A stretch of 64,000 nt of DNA from Pseudomonas sp. UBA5706 (GCF_002419965.1 NZ_DIHC01000015.1:62001-126000), one strand, 5' to 3'. Shown: positions 26,110 to 35,782, numbered from the stretch's first letter. Program-made: numbers and translations. The notes: a model not told the origin generated them from the sequence alone.

Positions 26110-27698
26110 GTCGTGCGTCCGTTGGTGAACAGTTGCCGCCAGCGTTCACACAGGGTTTTCTGCACATCGCGAGTAGGCATTTGATGACCGTAAGCCAGGT
26201 TCAGCCAGTGGCCGGTGAGTTCCTGGCTGTAGTCGTGCAAAGACGGTTGATCGAGTGCTGCAACGCGCGCCAGTACCTGACCTTCGGTATCGGCGTTTTT
26301 CAGCGGCAGTTGGTAATCGGTGAGCAAGCGATTGAGCAAGGCGCGGTACAGCAGGCTTAGCGCCTCTCGTGGCGATTGCGCCCAGAGCGTTTCTGCGGCG
26401 CTGGCGACATCGTCCGGCAGGCTCTCGGTATCCACCTGCAGGCCGAACAGTTGCCGGGGAGCAGTCAGCCGGACGCTTGATTCAGGCTTGCCCTGATTGA
26501 CGAACGTGCCGAACCAGGCCCGGTAGCGCCAAAGGATCCACGCTGCGGCCAGGGCAATGCAGGTCCAGAGCAGCGCTTGGAAAACGGTAGACAACGTATT
26601 GCCGGCATAGAGCAAGCCCGTGACCAGTCTGGCGAGCCAGTGAGGTGTATCGCCGGTCCCTGCGCCGTGCTTGCGATCAGGCAGACGCCATCCGGATACC
26701 GACTTCGGATTTTTGAACGGCGGACTGTTCAACACTGCCTTGATTGCGTTTTGCGAGGCCTCGCTGGTCAGGGGCTGACTCAGCAGCCTGGGCGTATCGG
26801 GAGCTGCGAGTTGATCCTCGGTTTGCGGCAGGTCCAGCGGCGGCAGGGGGCAGCTGTAACTTGGCTCGTCGACGGTGTCCTGCGCCATCGTGCTGGACGG
26901 CAGAAAACCAAAGCCAATGCAGGCGGCCAGTAACAGGGCGTAAGCACTGCCGACCACCCGCTGCCGCAAGCGGCGGAACGCCAGCTCGATGTCCCAGCCT
27001 TCCAAAGTCGTACGGCGGTTAAGGTACAGCGCGAACCCGCAGGACACGTAGATCGGCCCCCATACGATCAGGATCAGCGCATAGAAAGCGTTGGTCAGAT
27101 GCTCGAGCCATTTCCAGCCGCCTTCGATCTCCAGCAGGCTGCGCCATGACCAGTCCAGCTCGACCTGCTGTGGAATGAACGCGTAAAACAGCAGCACCAG
27201 GCCGATCCAGAAACACATCTCCAATGTGCTCCCCATCGAGGTCAGGCCGCGCGCTACCCATGGGTTCTTTTGACCCAGCAAGGCGATGCGTTGCGCTTGC
27301 GGTATGCCGTCCAGGCCTTCCAGTTGCTGAACAGGCAGGTTGAAGCTGCGACTGAGGCTGAACCGGCGCCAGGTCAGGCTGGCGAGCAATTGCGGCCTTA
27401 GCGCGCCGGGCCAGGCCTTCAGCGCCTGGCCGAGCGAAGGAGGCGCGCCGAACAGCGCCTTGGACAGAATCAGCAAAGACAGTCTTTCGTAGGCCGGTTT
27501 TAGCCACCAGAATACAAGCACGACCACGGAGGGATGATCCCAAAGCGCCGTAGTAAGCAGCGCGAAGATAGGCAGCGTGACGATCGCCCAACTGGTCATC
27601 AACAGGCCTCGGTGCTGGCGCGCGAGCAAAACGCCGAGGTCAACCGCCTCCCAGGGATTGCGCGGGCGGATCGCCACGCAGGCTTCAGTCAGGCGCAT
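26106..27698 (-). CDS. DUF4129 domain multi-pass membrane protein
   Basis: A 530-residue inner-membrane protein with about five hydrophobic segments ('LLMTSWAIVTLPIFALLTTALW', 'MCFWIGLVLLFYAFI', 'FYALILIVWGPIYVSCGFALYL', 'AYALLLAACIGFGFL', 'ALLWTCIALAAAWILWRYRAW'). It has a large periplasmic loop and a C-terminal cytoplasmic DUF4129-type domain ('EALSLLYRALLNRLLTDYQLPL...GHWLNLAYG'). It overlaps the upstream SpoIIM-like gene by 14 bases and the downstream DUF4350 gene by four. It is part of the MoxR operon; function is unknown. Confidence 0.85.
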   Translation of the reverse strand: MRLTEACVAIRPRNPWEAVDLGVLLARQHRGLLMTSWAIVTLPIFALLTTALWDHPSVVVLVFWWLKPAYERLSLLILSKALFGAPPSLGQALKAWPGALRPQLLASLTWRRFSLSRSFNLPVQQLEGLDGIPQAQRIALLGQKNPWVARGLTSMGSTLEMCFWIGLVLLFYAFIPQQVELDWSWRSLLEIEGGWKWLEHLTNAFYALILIVWGPIYVSCGFALYLNRRTTLEGWDIELAFRRLRQRVVGSAYALLLAACIGFGFLPSSTMAQDTVDEPSYSCPLPPLDLPQTEDQLAAPDTPRLLSQPLTSEASQNAIKAVLNSPPFKNPKSVSGWRLPDRKHGAGTGDTPHWLARLVTGLLYAGNTLSTVFQALLWTCIALAAAWILWRYRAWFGTFVNQGKPESSVRLTAPRQLFGLQVDTESLPDDVASAAETLWAQSPREALSLLYRALLNRLLTDYQLPLKNADTEGQVLARVAALDQPSLHDYSQELTGHWLNLAYGHQMPTRDVQKTLCERWRQLFTNGRTT

Positions 27699-28665
27699 GG
27701 GCGGTGCGTCCGGCGAAGATCAGGTAAGCGGCGACCGATGCCCACAAAGCGGCGCCTACCAGATATTTGGTAGTGGCGTGGGGCCAGGTCATGGATGACC
27801 AATAGGCCTCTATAAAGGCCGCGATCAGTAGCAACAGCATCACCCCACCCATCAACCGCACGCTGGTCTTGGCCGCGACCCGCAACGCCTCGCCGCGACG
27901 TAGCGAGCCAGGGGCCAGCAATGCCCAGCCAAGCTTCAGGCCGGCGGCCCCAGCCAGGGCAATGGCAGTCAGCTCGAAGGCGCCGTGGCCGACCACGAAA
28001 GGCCAGAAGGTTTCGCCAAAGCCAACGTCGCTCAGATGGCCTGCTACCGCGCCGATCATCAGACCGTTGAACAACAGAAAAAACAGGCTGCCCAGCCCCA
28101 GCAGCAGCCCGCTGGCGAAGGTCTGAAAGGCGATGCCGACGTTGTGCATGATGTAATAGCCGAACATGAGCCAGTCGGTGCTCGACGCCCGCTCCGCCGC
28201 CTGACCGATGCGCCTGGCGGCGGGGTCGTACATGCTTTCCATCTCAGCCACCTGAGCGGGGCTGACAATGCTGTAGATCAGGTCTGGATAGCCGTAGACC
28301 AATAGCCCCATGACGATCAGGCTGCCGAAGAACAACGCGCCAGCAAGCGCCACCAGTCGCCATTCGGCGCGCACCAGCCGAGGAAAATCCGCCAGCACGA
28401 AGCCCAGCAGCTGCGCTACGAACTGGCTGCGATGGCGATACAGCTGTTGATGACCGCGCATTGCCAGTTGCTGCAGTGGCTCGACCAGATAGCTGCTGTA
28501 ACCTCGCTCCTGGGCCAACGCCAGGTGCTGACAGATCTGTCGATAGTGCTCGGCAAAACCGGCGCCCGCCTCGGTCTTGCGTCGACTACGCTCCAGTGCC
28601 TCCAAGCGCTCGGCGAATCGTTGCCATGACTCTTGATGCCGCTGCTCGAACTGGCTCTGCTTCAT
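27685..28665 (-). CDS. Stage II sporulation protein M-like (SpoIIM/DUF95) membrane protein
   Basis: A 326-residue protein starting MKQSQFEQRHQESWQRF. A cytoplasmic helical N-terminal region of about 100 residues precedes several transmembrane helices; 'AGALFFGSLIVMGLLVYGYPDLIYSI', 'HNVGIAFQTFASGLLLGLGSLFFLLFNGLMIGAV' and 'FVVGHGAFELTAIALAGAAGLKLGWALL' are the SpoIIM-family core. Pseudomonads do not sporulate; the family is widely found with RDD and MoxR genes. The start chosen gives a 13-base gap after the RDD gene. A longer reading would overlap it. Confidence 0.87.
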   Translation of the reverse strand: MKQSQFEQRHQESWQRFAERLEALERSRRKTEAGAGFAEHYRQICQHLALAQERGYSSYLVEPLQQLAMRGHQQLYRHRSQFVAQLLGFVLADFPRLVRAEWRLVALAGALFFGSLIVMGLLVYGYPDLIYSIVSPAQVAEMESMYDPAARRIGQAAERASSTDWLMFGYYIMHNVGIAFQTFASGLLLGLGSLFFLLFNGLMIGAVAGHLSDVGFGETFWPFVVGHGAFELTAIALAGAAGLKLGWALLAPGSLRRGEALRVAAKTSVRLMGGVMLLLLIAAFIEAYWSSMTWPHATTKYLVGAALWASVAAYLIFAGRTAHAPD

Positions 28666-28678
28666 ATCGTTCGCCGCT

Positions 28679-29416
28679 TCATGCTGAACCTGCCAGCCCA
28701 CGGGCGATCCCGTTCAAATGGTCCACTGCGTGTTCGGCGGGCATGTGCGTTGGCATCTGTAGTGGGGCGATGAGGATCCCCGCCAGTTCCTGGGCCCGCG
28801 CCGGAGCAAGCGCTTCCTGGCGCTCGGCGAATGACAACACGGCGCGCTGCTCTTCGATTGTCAGCACCAGAGGCGCGACGACGCCAGGCACCTGCGGCAG
28901 CACGGGACGCGGCATGGGGGTATCGCGATAGATCACTAGCGTGCCAGCGGCCAGATCTCCCAGGCGCTTGAATAATGGATGCTGTAAACACGCGAACGCG
29001 CCCACGGTATAGCCAAAAGGCAGCATGTCGACGAAACGCAGCAGATTGCGCAGCAACGACGCTGACCAGCCCACCGGCGTACCGTCGTCATGGACCACGC
29101 GCAACCCCAGGATCTGCTTGCCGGGCGTGCGGCCCTGGTGCAGCACTTCGAACAACACCATGTACCACCAGTTGACGAGAAACAGTGCCAGCACAAAAAG
29201 CCCGGTGCCGAACTCGCCCAAGGCCTTGAGCAGGAAAAACAGCGCGATCAGCATGGCGCCGCGAATCAGCAGATCAATGGTAAATGCCAGCGACCGCGAT
29301 AACAGCCCTGCCGGGCGCAACACCAGATCGATACCTTCCGGGGTTTCCATGCGGATACGGGTGTCCAGCGGGGCAGGCTGCGCAGTGTTCCTTGGCCAAG
29401 CTTGCGAGAAGGACAT
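28679..29416 (-). CDS. RDD family membrane protein
   Basis: A 245-residue protein, first gene of the six-gene operon. The RDD domain shows the family signature: 'RSLAFTIDLLIRGAMLIALFFLLK' (with Asp in the first helix), 'LFVLALFLVNWWYMVLFEVLHQGRTPGKQILGLRVV', and 'LLRFVDMLPFGYTVGAFACL'. Three transmembrane helices are expected. The C-terminal ~90 residues are soluble and Pro/Ala-rich. RDD proteins have been linked to ion or small-molecule transport, but no substrate can be assigned here. Confidence 0.87.
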   Translation of the reverse strand: MSFSQAWPRNTAQPAPLDTRIRMETPEGIDLVLRPAGLLSRSLAFTIDLLIRGAMLIALFFLLKALGEFGTGLFVLALFLVNWWYMVLFEVLHQGRTPGKQILGLRVVHDDGTPVGWSASLLRNLLRFVDMLPFGYTVGAFACLQHPLFKRLGDLAAGTLVIYRDTPMPRPVLPQVPGVVAPLVLTIEEQRAVLSFAERQEALAPARAQELAGILIAPLQMPTHMPAEHAVDHLNGIARGLAGSA

Positions 29417-29599
29417 TGTCGGGAGGGGTACGCCAGAAAATAAAGCCTGATGCTAGCCAGCGCAGCAGTGCTAAGCAACCGGATGATGGGCAAGGGTGAT
29501 GCAGGAAACGTCTTTAAACAGTTTCAGACCAGACCCCGGCGCGCGGGGCGCAGCGCCCCATCTGGTAGACTGCGCCGGTCTTTTGTTCAGGATCAGCCT

Positions 29600-31030
29600 G
29601 TGACTTCCAGCATCTTCTGGTACGACTACGAAACCACCGGGATCAATCCGCGAAACGATCGGCCGCTGCAGGTGGCCGGGATTCGCACCGACGATCAGCT
29701 CAACGAGATCGCCGATCCCGTCAATCTGTATTGCCAACCCAGCGATGACATCCTGCCGCATCCCGCGGCGTGTCTGGTGACCGGCATCACCCCTGCGCGG
29801 CTGGCGGAAAAAGGCCTGTGCGAAGCAGATTTCATGACCCGCGTGCACTCCGAGCTGTCAACGCCCGGCACCTGTGGCGCTGGCTACAACACGCTGCGAT
29901 TCGATGACGAAATGACCCGCTACAGCCTTTACCGCAACTTTTTCGACCCCTACGGACGAGAGTGGCAGGGCGGCAACAGTCGCTGGGATCTGATCGATGT
30001 CGTACGTACCGCCTACGCGCTGCGCCCTGAAGGCATCGTCTGGCCTGAAGAAGATGGCCGCGTGACGCTCAAGCTCGAACGGCTGACAGCAGCCAATGGC
30101 ATTGAGCATGGCCAGGCGCACGATGCGCTTTCCGATGTTCGTGCAACCATTGCACTGGGTCGGCTGGTGCGCGATAAACAACCCAAGCTCTACGACTATC
30201 TTTTTCAGCTGCGCAATAAACACAAGGTCCAGGAGCAGATTCGTCTACTGCAGCCGCTGGTGCATATATCTGGACGCTTTTCTGCAGCGCGTCGTTATTT
30301 GAGTGTGGTATTACCGCTGGCCTGGCATCCGACCAACCGCAATGCGCTGATTGTGTGTGACCTGTTTCATGACCACAGCCCTTTGCTGGACGACGACGCC
30401 CAGACGTTACGCCAACGTTTATATACCCGGCGCGAGGATTTGCTGGACGGGCAATTGCCGGTTCCACTCAAACTACTGCACATAAATAAATGTCCGGTAG
30501 TCGCGCCGTTGAGCGTGTTGCGCGAGCAAGATCTTCAGCGCCTGCAGTTGGATCTGCCGGTCTACAAAGAGCGCGTGATGCGTATGAATGAAGGGCAGGC
30601 GATCTGGCAGCAAAAGTTGAAAGAGGTTTATACCCAGGATGAATTCGCCGCCAGCAAAGACCCTGAACAGCAGTTGTATGATGGATTTATCAACGATCGC
30701 GATCGCCGTCTTTGTGAACAGGTGCGAATGGCCGAGCCGCGACAGTTAGCCAGCCAGGTGTGGCCATTCGATGACCCACGTCTTCCTGAACTGTTGTTTC
30801 GTTATCGCGCGCGTAACTTTGCCGAAACCCTGAGTGTGACCGAACAACAGCGCTGGTTGAGTTTCTGCCAACAGCGCCTGACAGACCCGCACGCAGGGGC
30901 GCCGAACACCCTCAGCGCCTTTACCAAGGCGTTGATAGCGCTGTCGCTGACTGCAACCCCTGAGCAGCTCAAAGTGCTCTCCCAATGGCAGGATTATTCT
31001 CTGCAATTGCAGCAACGGCTAGGATTATAA
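29600..31030 (+). CDS. sbcB: Exodeoxyribonuclease I
   Basis: A 476-residue DEDDh 3'-5' exonuclease that degrades single-stranded DNA and works in recombination and mismatch repair. The exonuclease motifs are 'FWYDYETTGINPRNDRPLQ' (Asp/Glu), 'CGAGYNTLRFDDEMTRYSLYRNFFDPY' and 'GQAHDALSDVRATIALGRL' (His/Asp). An SH3-like domain and the C-terminal helical domain follow. The start is a GTG with AGGA upstream, immediately giving TSSIFWYDYE; the open frame extends upstream without homology. A terminator follows. Confidence 0.93.
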   Translation: MTSSIFWYDYETTGINPRNDRPLQVAGIRTDDQLNEIADPVNLYCQPSDDILPHPAACLVTGITPARLAEKGLCEADFMTRVHSELSTPGTCGAGYNTLRFDDEMTRYSLYRNFFDPYGREWQGGNSRWDLIDVVRTAYALRPEGIVWPEEDGRVTLKLERLTAANGIEHGQAHDALSDVRATIALGRLVRDKQPKLYDYLFQLRNKHKVQEQIRLLQPLVHISGRFSAARRYLSVVLPLAWHPTNRNALIVCDLFHDHSPLLDDDAQTLRQRLYTRREDLLDGQLPVPLKLLHINKCPVVAPLSVLREQDLQRLQLDLPVYKERVMRMNEGQAIWQQKLKEVYTQDEFAASKDPEQQLYDGFINDRDRRLCEQVRMAEPRQLASQVWPFDDPRLPELLFRYRARNFAETLSVTEQQRWLSFCQQRLTDPHAGAPNTLSAFTKALIALSLTATPEQLKVLSQWQDYSLQLQQRLGL

Positions 31031-31058
31031 GAGCGATAGTCCAGCATCTGGAATCAAT

Positions 31059-31087
31059 AAAAAACGCCAGCGGTTGCTGGCGTTTTT
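31059..31087. terminator. Bidirectional intrinsic terminator
   Basis: AAACGCCAGC and GCTGGCGTTT form a 10-bp stem across a 4-base loop, with A- and T-runs on both sides. It lies between convergent sbcB and mvaT. Confidence 0.85.
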
Positions 31088-31133
31088 CTGAGTCGCACAT
31101 CACTGTACAACGGCTGTAGCAATACCTGAGCTA

Positions 31134-31514
31134 TTAGCCCAGCAGGGTCGCCCAGCTTTCCACGTCGTCACCGCCCCACTTGGCTTTCCACTCTTTCAAC
31201 GTCTTGTGGTTGCCACCTTTGGTTTCGATGATTTCACCGTTATGCGGGTTCTTGTACTGCTTGACCTTGCGCGCGCGCTTGGTACCGGTAGTTTTGACTG
31301 CAGCACCACCGCGTGGAGCCTTCAGTTTGGAATCTGGATCCAGCAGCGCGATGATGTCGCGCAGGGATTTCTGGTATTCACCCATCAGCGTGCGCAGTTT
31401 GCCTTCAAACTCAAGTTCCTTTTGCAGTTTGTCGTCTTGTTGCAGGTTTTGCAGACGGGCTTGCAGTTCTTTGATGGCTTCTTCTGTAGCGCGGTATTCG
31501 TTGATCAGGGACAT
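31134..31514 (-). CDS. mvaT: H-NS-family xenogeneic silencer MvaT
   Basis: A 126-residue nucleoid protein that silences AT-rich, often horizontally acquired DNA in Pseudomonas. The N-terminal oligomerisation coiled coil starts 'MSLINEYRATEEAIKELQARLQNLQQDDKLQKELEFEGKL' (first 40 residues, read as two parts). The C-terminal AT-pincer region 'KVKQYKNPHNGEIIETKGG' then 'NHKTLKEWKAKWG' contacts the minor groove. Length matches known MvaT (about 124). The start was chosen at MSLINEY. Candidate targets inside this window are the AT-richer gene before the RHS pair and the patch before pcaR. Confidence 0.95.
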   Translation of the reverse strand: MSLINEYRATEEAIKELQARLQNLQQDDKLQKELEFEGKLRTLMGEYQKSLRDIIALLDPDSKLKAPRGGAAVKTTGTKRARKVKQYKNPHNGEIIETKGGNHKTLKEWKAKWGGDDVESWATLLG

Positions 31515-31862
31515 GAGGGATACCTGTGTCGTAATGGGCAGGGCGTAGTGCCGCAATAATAGTCAGAGTGTCCGCCCAAGTAAACATTTAAGCAGTGTTT
31601 TATGCGTCTCATTTTGAAATAGCGACGGACATGCGCAGTCCCTCAAACAAGTTTCTTATCAGCGGCGCATACAAATATCGCGTCTATTTAGTACGTTTAT
31701 TGGCGGCCTGTTTCACCAGGCTGAGCAGCGCGGCGCCGTTAGGCGATGCCGTCATCGGAGCGGCATTTTCCCCCGTCCCTGAAATCAGTGTGCGCCGGGT
31801 ACTGCACAGTTGCCGGGTAATCGCTAGAATAGCCGCCTTTGCGAAGTTCTGGAGTTCCCCCC
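31515..31862. other. Divergent promoter region of mvaT and purU
   Basis: About 350 bases without a credible gene. The mvaT-proximal half is AT-rich and should hold the mvaT promoter. No clear hairpin or operator was recognised. Confidence 0.5.
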
Positions 31863-32714
31863 ATGCGCACTTTTCGTCTGGTGATTGCTTGCCCGGACCG
31901 TGTCGGCATCGTTGCCAAAGTCAGTAACTTTCTGGCGTCTTACAACGGCTGGATTACCGAAGCGAGTCATCACTCTGACAACCTCAGCGGCTGGTTTTTC
32001 ATGCGCCATGAAATGCGCGCCGACACCTTGCCTTTTGATCTGGACGGTTTTCGCGCAGCGTTCGCGCCCATTGCCGAAGAGTTCTCGATGGATTGGCGCA
32101 TAACTGATTCCGATCAAAAGAAGCGCGTCGTGCTCATGGCCAGTCGTGAGTCGCATTGCCTGGCGGATCTATTGCATCGCTGGCACAGCGATGAGCTGGA
32201 TTGCGAGATCGCCTGCGTGATTTCCAATCACCAGGACCTGCGCAACATGGTCGAGTGGCACAACATTCCTTACTATCATGTTCCGGTGGACCCTTCTAAC
32301 AAGGAGCCGGCATTTGCCGAGGTGTCGCGTCTGGTCAAACAGCATGAAGCCGACGTCGTGGTGCTGGCGCGCTACATGCAGATTCTGCCGCCGCAGTTGT
32401 GCCGCGAATATGCGCATCAGGTCATCAACATCCACCACAGCTTCCTGCCATCTTTCGTTGGCGCCAAGCCGTATCACCAGGCATCGTTGCGCGGTGTCAA
32501 ACTGATCGGTGCAACGTGTCACTACGTGACCGAAGAGCTGGATGCCGGTCCGATCATCGAGCAGGACGTGGTGCGCGTCAGTCATCGCGACAGCATCGAG
32601 AACATGGTGCGCTTCGGCCGTGACGTCGAGAAGATGGTCCTGGCCCGCGGTTTGCGTGCGCACCTGGAAGATCGGGTGCTGGTGCACGATAACAAGACGG
32701 TAGTGTTTGACTAA
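31863..32714 (+). CDS. purU: Formyltetrahydrofolate deformylase
   Basis: A 283-residue enzyme hydrolysing 10-formyl-THF to formate and THF, which balances one-carbon pools and can supply formate to purine synthesis. The N-terminal ACT domain (about residues 1-80, 'FRLVIACPDRVGIVAKVSNFLASYNGWI') precedes a formyltransferase-fold domain with 'VVVLARYMQILPP', the catalytic 'INIHHSFLPSFVGAKPYHQA' and 'ATCHYVTEELDAGPIIEQD' (catalytic Asn/His/Asp region). The start has GGAG upstream. Length matches the family. Confidence 0.95.
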   Translation: MRTFRLVIACPDRVGIVAKVSNFLASYNGWITEASHHSDNLSGWFFMRHEMRADTLPFDLDGFRAAFAPIAEEFSMDWRITDSDQKKRVVLMASRESHCLADLLHRWHSDELDCEIACVISNHQDLRNMVEWHNIPYYHVPVDPSNKEPAFAEVSRLVKQHEADVVVLARYMQILPPQLCREYAHQVINIHHSFLPSFVGAKPYHQASLRGVKLIGATCHYVTEELDAGPIIEQDVVRVSHRDSIENMVRFGRDVEKMVLARGLRAHLEDRVLVHDNKTVVFD

Positions 32715-32844
32715 GCGTCGAGCCTGGGCACTGCTCGTAGCAATCCGGCTGGTCGGCGGTAGCGATTTGAAAGAAGCCATCGCCAGCCGGGATGCCCCAG
32801 GTCACTGGAAGTAGAACCTGCCTGCAGGCACCGAGGTTTTGATC

Positions 32845-33030
32845 ATGAGCAATCCATTGGACAAGGCCACTTCCAAAGCCCCGCCGACCCTCGGCGAGGG
32901 GTGCCTGAGTCGCTACGATCCCGACGCCTTGTCGCCCGACGATGGCACCGAGTTTGAGGGTGCGTCGCAGTTGTGGGAGCAGGTCAAGCCCGTCGATGAA
33001 GATGCGTCAAGCGGTCTTGATTCGCAGTAG
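32845..33030 (+). CDS. Small acidic conserved-type hypothetical protein
   Basis: A 61-residue acidic protein starting MSNPLDKATSKAPPTLGEG, with GAGG about ten bases upstream. It is probably disordered: rich in Asp, Glu, Ser, Pro, with no membrane segment and no Cys pairs. Its 3' end overlaps the convergent flippase-like gene by 24 bases. The composition and ribosome site support a real gene; function is unknown. Confidence 0.6.
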   Translation: MSNPLDKATSKAPPTLGEGCLSRYDPDALSPDDGTEFEGASQLWEQVKPVDEDASSGLDSQ

Positions 33031-34002
33031 CTTGATCAGCAGCGGCTTGCCCACCATCAGCAGAAACACCGGGCCGCCGGCCACCAGGTAGAAGTAGTAC
33101 GTCACGATTCGCCAGATCAGAATCGCCGCAGCTGCGGTCGATTTACCCACCATCGGCGCCAGCAGGGCCGCCGACGTCAGTTCGGCTGCGCCCGCGCCAC
33201 CGGGCGACAGACTGAACTGTCCGGCGCTCAGCGACAGCATCTGCACCAAAAACGTCCAGGCCCAGTCAATGTCCACGCCCAGCCCCAGCAGCGCCAGGTA
33301 CAGCACGCTGTAGCGCAGACTCCAATGGACGCAGGTCAGCGCAAACACCTTGAGCAGGGTTCGATGGGGCATTTTCCAGGTTTCAGCCAGGGCATCGCGA
33401 AAGTGCAACAGCTTGCGTGCCCAACGGATTTGCGTGCTGTGCTTGCGGTTCAAGCGTTTGAGCAGCCTGCCATTGAACAGGATGATTCGGCGGTGATAGC
33501 GCGCGAATCCTGCGCAACTGCATAGCCCGGCGCCGATGAGCAGGGCGCTGGCGATAAGCATCCACTCCAGATTTTCACTGAGTTTATGAAACACTGCATA
33601 AATCAGGATGCCGATCAACGCGAGTAAAAAAAACATCAGGTCATTGAGCTGGTCGGTAGCGAAGGCCGCAGTGCTTTTCGCCGGTCCAATGCCGCAACGG
33701 GACAACAGAGCCACCAGGGTCAAAGGTGCGCCGCCGCCACCGGGCGTTGCGCTGTAGGCAAACTCGGTCGCCATGACCACTCCCAGACTCTTGCACATGC
33801 CTAGCCCGCTGGCGCTTTCCCCCAAGAGCAAGCGCAGGCGCATGGTGTTTGCGCACCAGCCCACCAGCACCATGCCGAACATGGCCAGAAACAGCGGCAG
33901 CGGGAAATTGCGCAGGCGATGCAACATATCCATGCCGCCCATGAACAGCGGGATCAACAGGGCGAGCAGCAGCACAATTGCCAGCCATACGAGTCGCTTC
34001 AC
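33007..34002 (-). CDS. YbhN/LPG-synthase-TM-type flippase-like membrane protein
   Basis: A 331-residue protein with about eight transmembrane helices belonging to the lysylphosphatidylglycerol synthase transmembrane (UPF0104/YbhN) family. The conserved 'ATEFAYSATPGGGGAPLTLVALL' and 'SLSAGQFSLSPGGAGAAELTSAAL' segments are diagnostic. It lacks the soluble aminoacyl-transferase domain of MprF, so it probably flips or transports a lipid-linked substrate rather than modifying lipids. The substrate is not evident. Confidence 0.85.
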   Translation of the reverse strand: MKRLVWLAIVLLLALLIPLFMGGMDMLHRLRNFPLPLFLAMFGMVLVGWCANTMRLRLLLGESASGLGMCKSLGVVMATEFAYSATPGGGGAPLTLVALLSRCGIGPAKSTAAFATDQLNDLMFFLLALIGILIYAVFHKLSENLEWMLIASALLIGAGLCSCAGFARYHRRIILFNGRLLKRLNRKHSTQIRWARKLLHFRDALAETWKMPHRTLLKVFALTCVHWSLRYSVLYLALLGLGVDIDWAWTFLVQMLSLSAGQFSLSPGGAGAAELTSAALLAPMVGKSTAAAAILIWRIVTYYFYLVAGGPVFLLMVGKPLLIKLLRIKTA

Positions 34003-34291
34003 ACATCAGCCTTTGTGATCAGCAGGTAGCGACCGGGCGTGCGAGTGGTGCGAATAAGTGTGTAAACGGAGACGATAGGCACCTTGGTTGGGTCCTTCAA
34101 TTTTTTCGTCCTCGATTGACCACCCTCAACAAGGGATGTTCGATCTCGAACAGTGATCAGCGGGCCAACGTAGCCATGGCATGGGGTAGAGTGAAGGGGC
34201 CGACCCGGGTTGGCAATATTCGATGCAGGCAGTGATGGGTTTATCGCCTTGGTCTTCCTGCGAACAACCCATGCGATCTGTAGGTGAACAC

Positions 34292-35782
34292 ATGTCGGAT
34301 TCTCAACAAATTCTTATAGGTGCGGGCCTCGAGGGCGAACCGGTTGGTCAGGCATTGCGGATGACCAATCGGCACGGCCTGATTGCAGGCGCGACGGGTA
34401 CCGGCAAGACCGTGACCCTGCAGCACCTGGCGGAGATGTTCAGTGATGCCGGCGTCGCGGTGTTCGCGGCGGACGTCAAGGGCGATCTCTGCGGTCTCGG
34501 CGCGGCCGGCAATCCCCAAGGCAAGATCGCCGAACGCATTGCCGGCATGCCTTGGTTGAATTACAAACCAAAGGCTTATCCGGTCACGTTGTGGGACGTG
34601 AATGGGAGGACGGGACATCCGCTGCGCACGACCTTGTCGGAAATGGGGCCGCTGTTGCTGGGAAGTCTGCTTGAGCTGACTGACAGCCAACAGTCGGCGC
34701 TGTATGCCGCGTTCAAGGTCGCTGACCGGGAGGGGCTACTGCTGCTGGATATCAAGGACCTCAAGGCGCTGCTCAACTACCTGCGCGAAAACCCGCAGGT
34801 GCTGGGCGAGGACAGTGCGCTCATGACCACCGGTTCCAGTCAGGCCCTGCTTCGGCGCCTGGCCGTGCTGGAACAGCAGGGCGCCGAAGCCTTGTTTGGC
34901 GAGCCTGCGTTGCAATTGGAGGATATTCTGCAGCCGGCAAATGATGGGCGTGGACGTGTTCATTTGCTCGATGCCAGTCGCTTGGTGCATGAGGCGCCGA
35001 AGGTCTATGCGACATTCCTGCTGTGGCTACTGGCGGAGTTGTTCGAACACCTGCCGGAGCGCGGGGACGCCGATAAGCCGCTACTCGCGCTGTTTTTTGA
35101 CGAGGCGCACCTGCTTTTCTCGGATACGCCCAAGGCGTTGCGCGATCGTCTTGAACAAGTCGTGCGGCTGATCCGTTCAAAGGGTGTGGGCGTGTATTTC
35201 GTCACGCAGTCGCCTGGGGACCTGCCAGACAGCATCCTGGCCCAGTTAGGGCTGCGAATTCAGCATGGTTTGCGAGCATTCACCAGCACGGAGCAGAAAT
35301 CACTGAAAGCTGTGGCGGATGGTTTTAGACCCAATCCCGAATTCGATGCACTGGCTGCATTGACCGGGTTGGGCATCGGCGAGGCGTTAGTCGGCACCTT
35401 GCAGGACAAAGGCACGCCTGAGAGGGTCAAGCGGGTGTTGGTGGCGCCTGCGCAGTCGAGGATCGGACCATTGACCGAAGCCGAGCGAGCAACATTGATT
35501 GCTCAGTCGCCATTGGCCGGGCGCTATGACAAACCGATTGATCGTGAGTCAGCCTACGAAATGCTCCTCGCGCGCAAGGGCGCAGCCCTTGATGCTGCGC
35601 CAGCTGGTGCTGCCGAAGACAGACCGCAGGGCGGTTTCGCGGATATGGCCGGCGGATTGCTGGGCGGCCTTGCCGGGCAGGCGGTCAAAAGTGCGGTGCG
35701 TCAGGCGGCAAATCAGCTCGGACGTGAGCTGGTGCGCGGGTTGATGGGATCGTTGTTGGGCAAGAACAAGAAGCGGCGTTGA
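34292..35782 (+). CDS. HerA-like DUF853 ATPase
   Basis: A 496-residue P-loop protein of the HerA/DUF853 family. Walker A is 'GLIAGATGTGKTVTLQHL' near residue 35, Walker B 'LLALFFDEAHLLFSD', a sensor stretch 'GVGVYFVTQSPGDLPD', and an Arg-finger-type region 'QLGLRIQHGLRAFTSTEQ'. The C-terminus is Gly/Ala-rich ending in basic KNKKRR. HerA relatives translocate DNA, but bacterial members of this branch are largely uncharacterised. The start MSDSQQ has AGGTG upstream; an in-frame ATG seven codons earlier is an alternative. Confidence 0.85.
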   Translation: MSDSQQILIGAGLEGEPVGQALRMTNRHGLIAGATGTGKTVTLQHLAEMFSDAGVAVFAADVKGDLCGLGAAGNPQGKIAERIAGMPWLNYKPKAYPVTLWDVNGRTGHPLRTTLSEMGPLLLGSLLELTDSQQSALYAAFKVADREGLLLLDIKDLKALLNYLRENPQVLGEDSALMTTGSSQALLRRLAVLEQQGAEALFGEPALQLEDILQPANDGRGRVHLLDASRLVHEAPKVYATFLLWLLAELFEHLPERGDADKPLLALFFDEAHLLFSDTPKALRDRLEQVVRLIRSKGVGVYFVTQSPGDLPDSILAQLGLRIQHGLRAFTSTEQKSLKAVADGFRPNPEFDALAALTGLGIGEALVGTLQDKGTPERVKRVLVAPAQSRIGPLTEAERATLIAQSPLAGRYDKPIDRESAYEMLLARKGAALDAAPAGAAEDRPQGGFADMAGGLLGGLAGQAVKSAVRQAANQLGRELVRGLMGSLLGKNKKRR

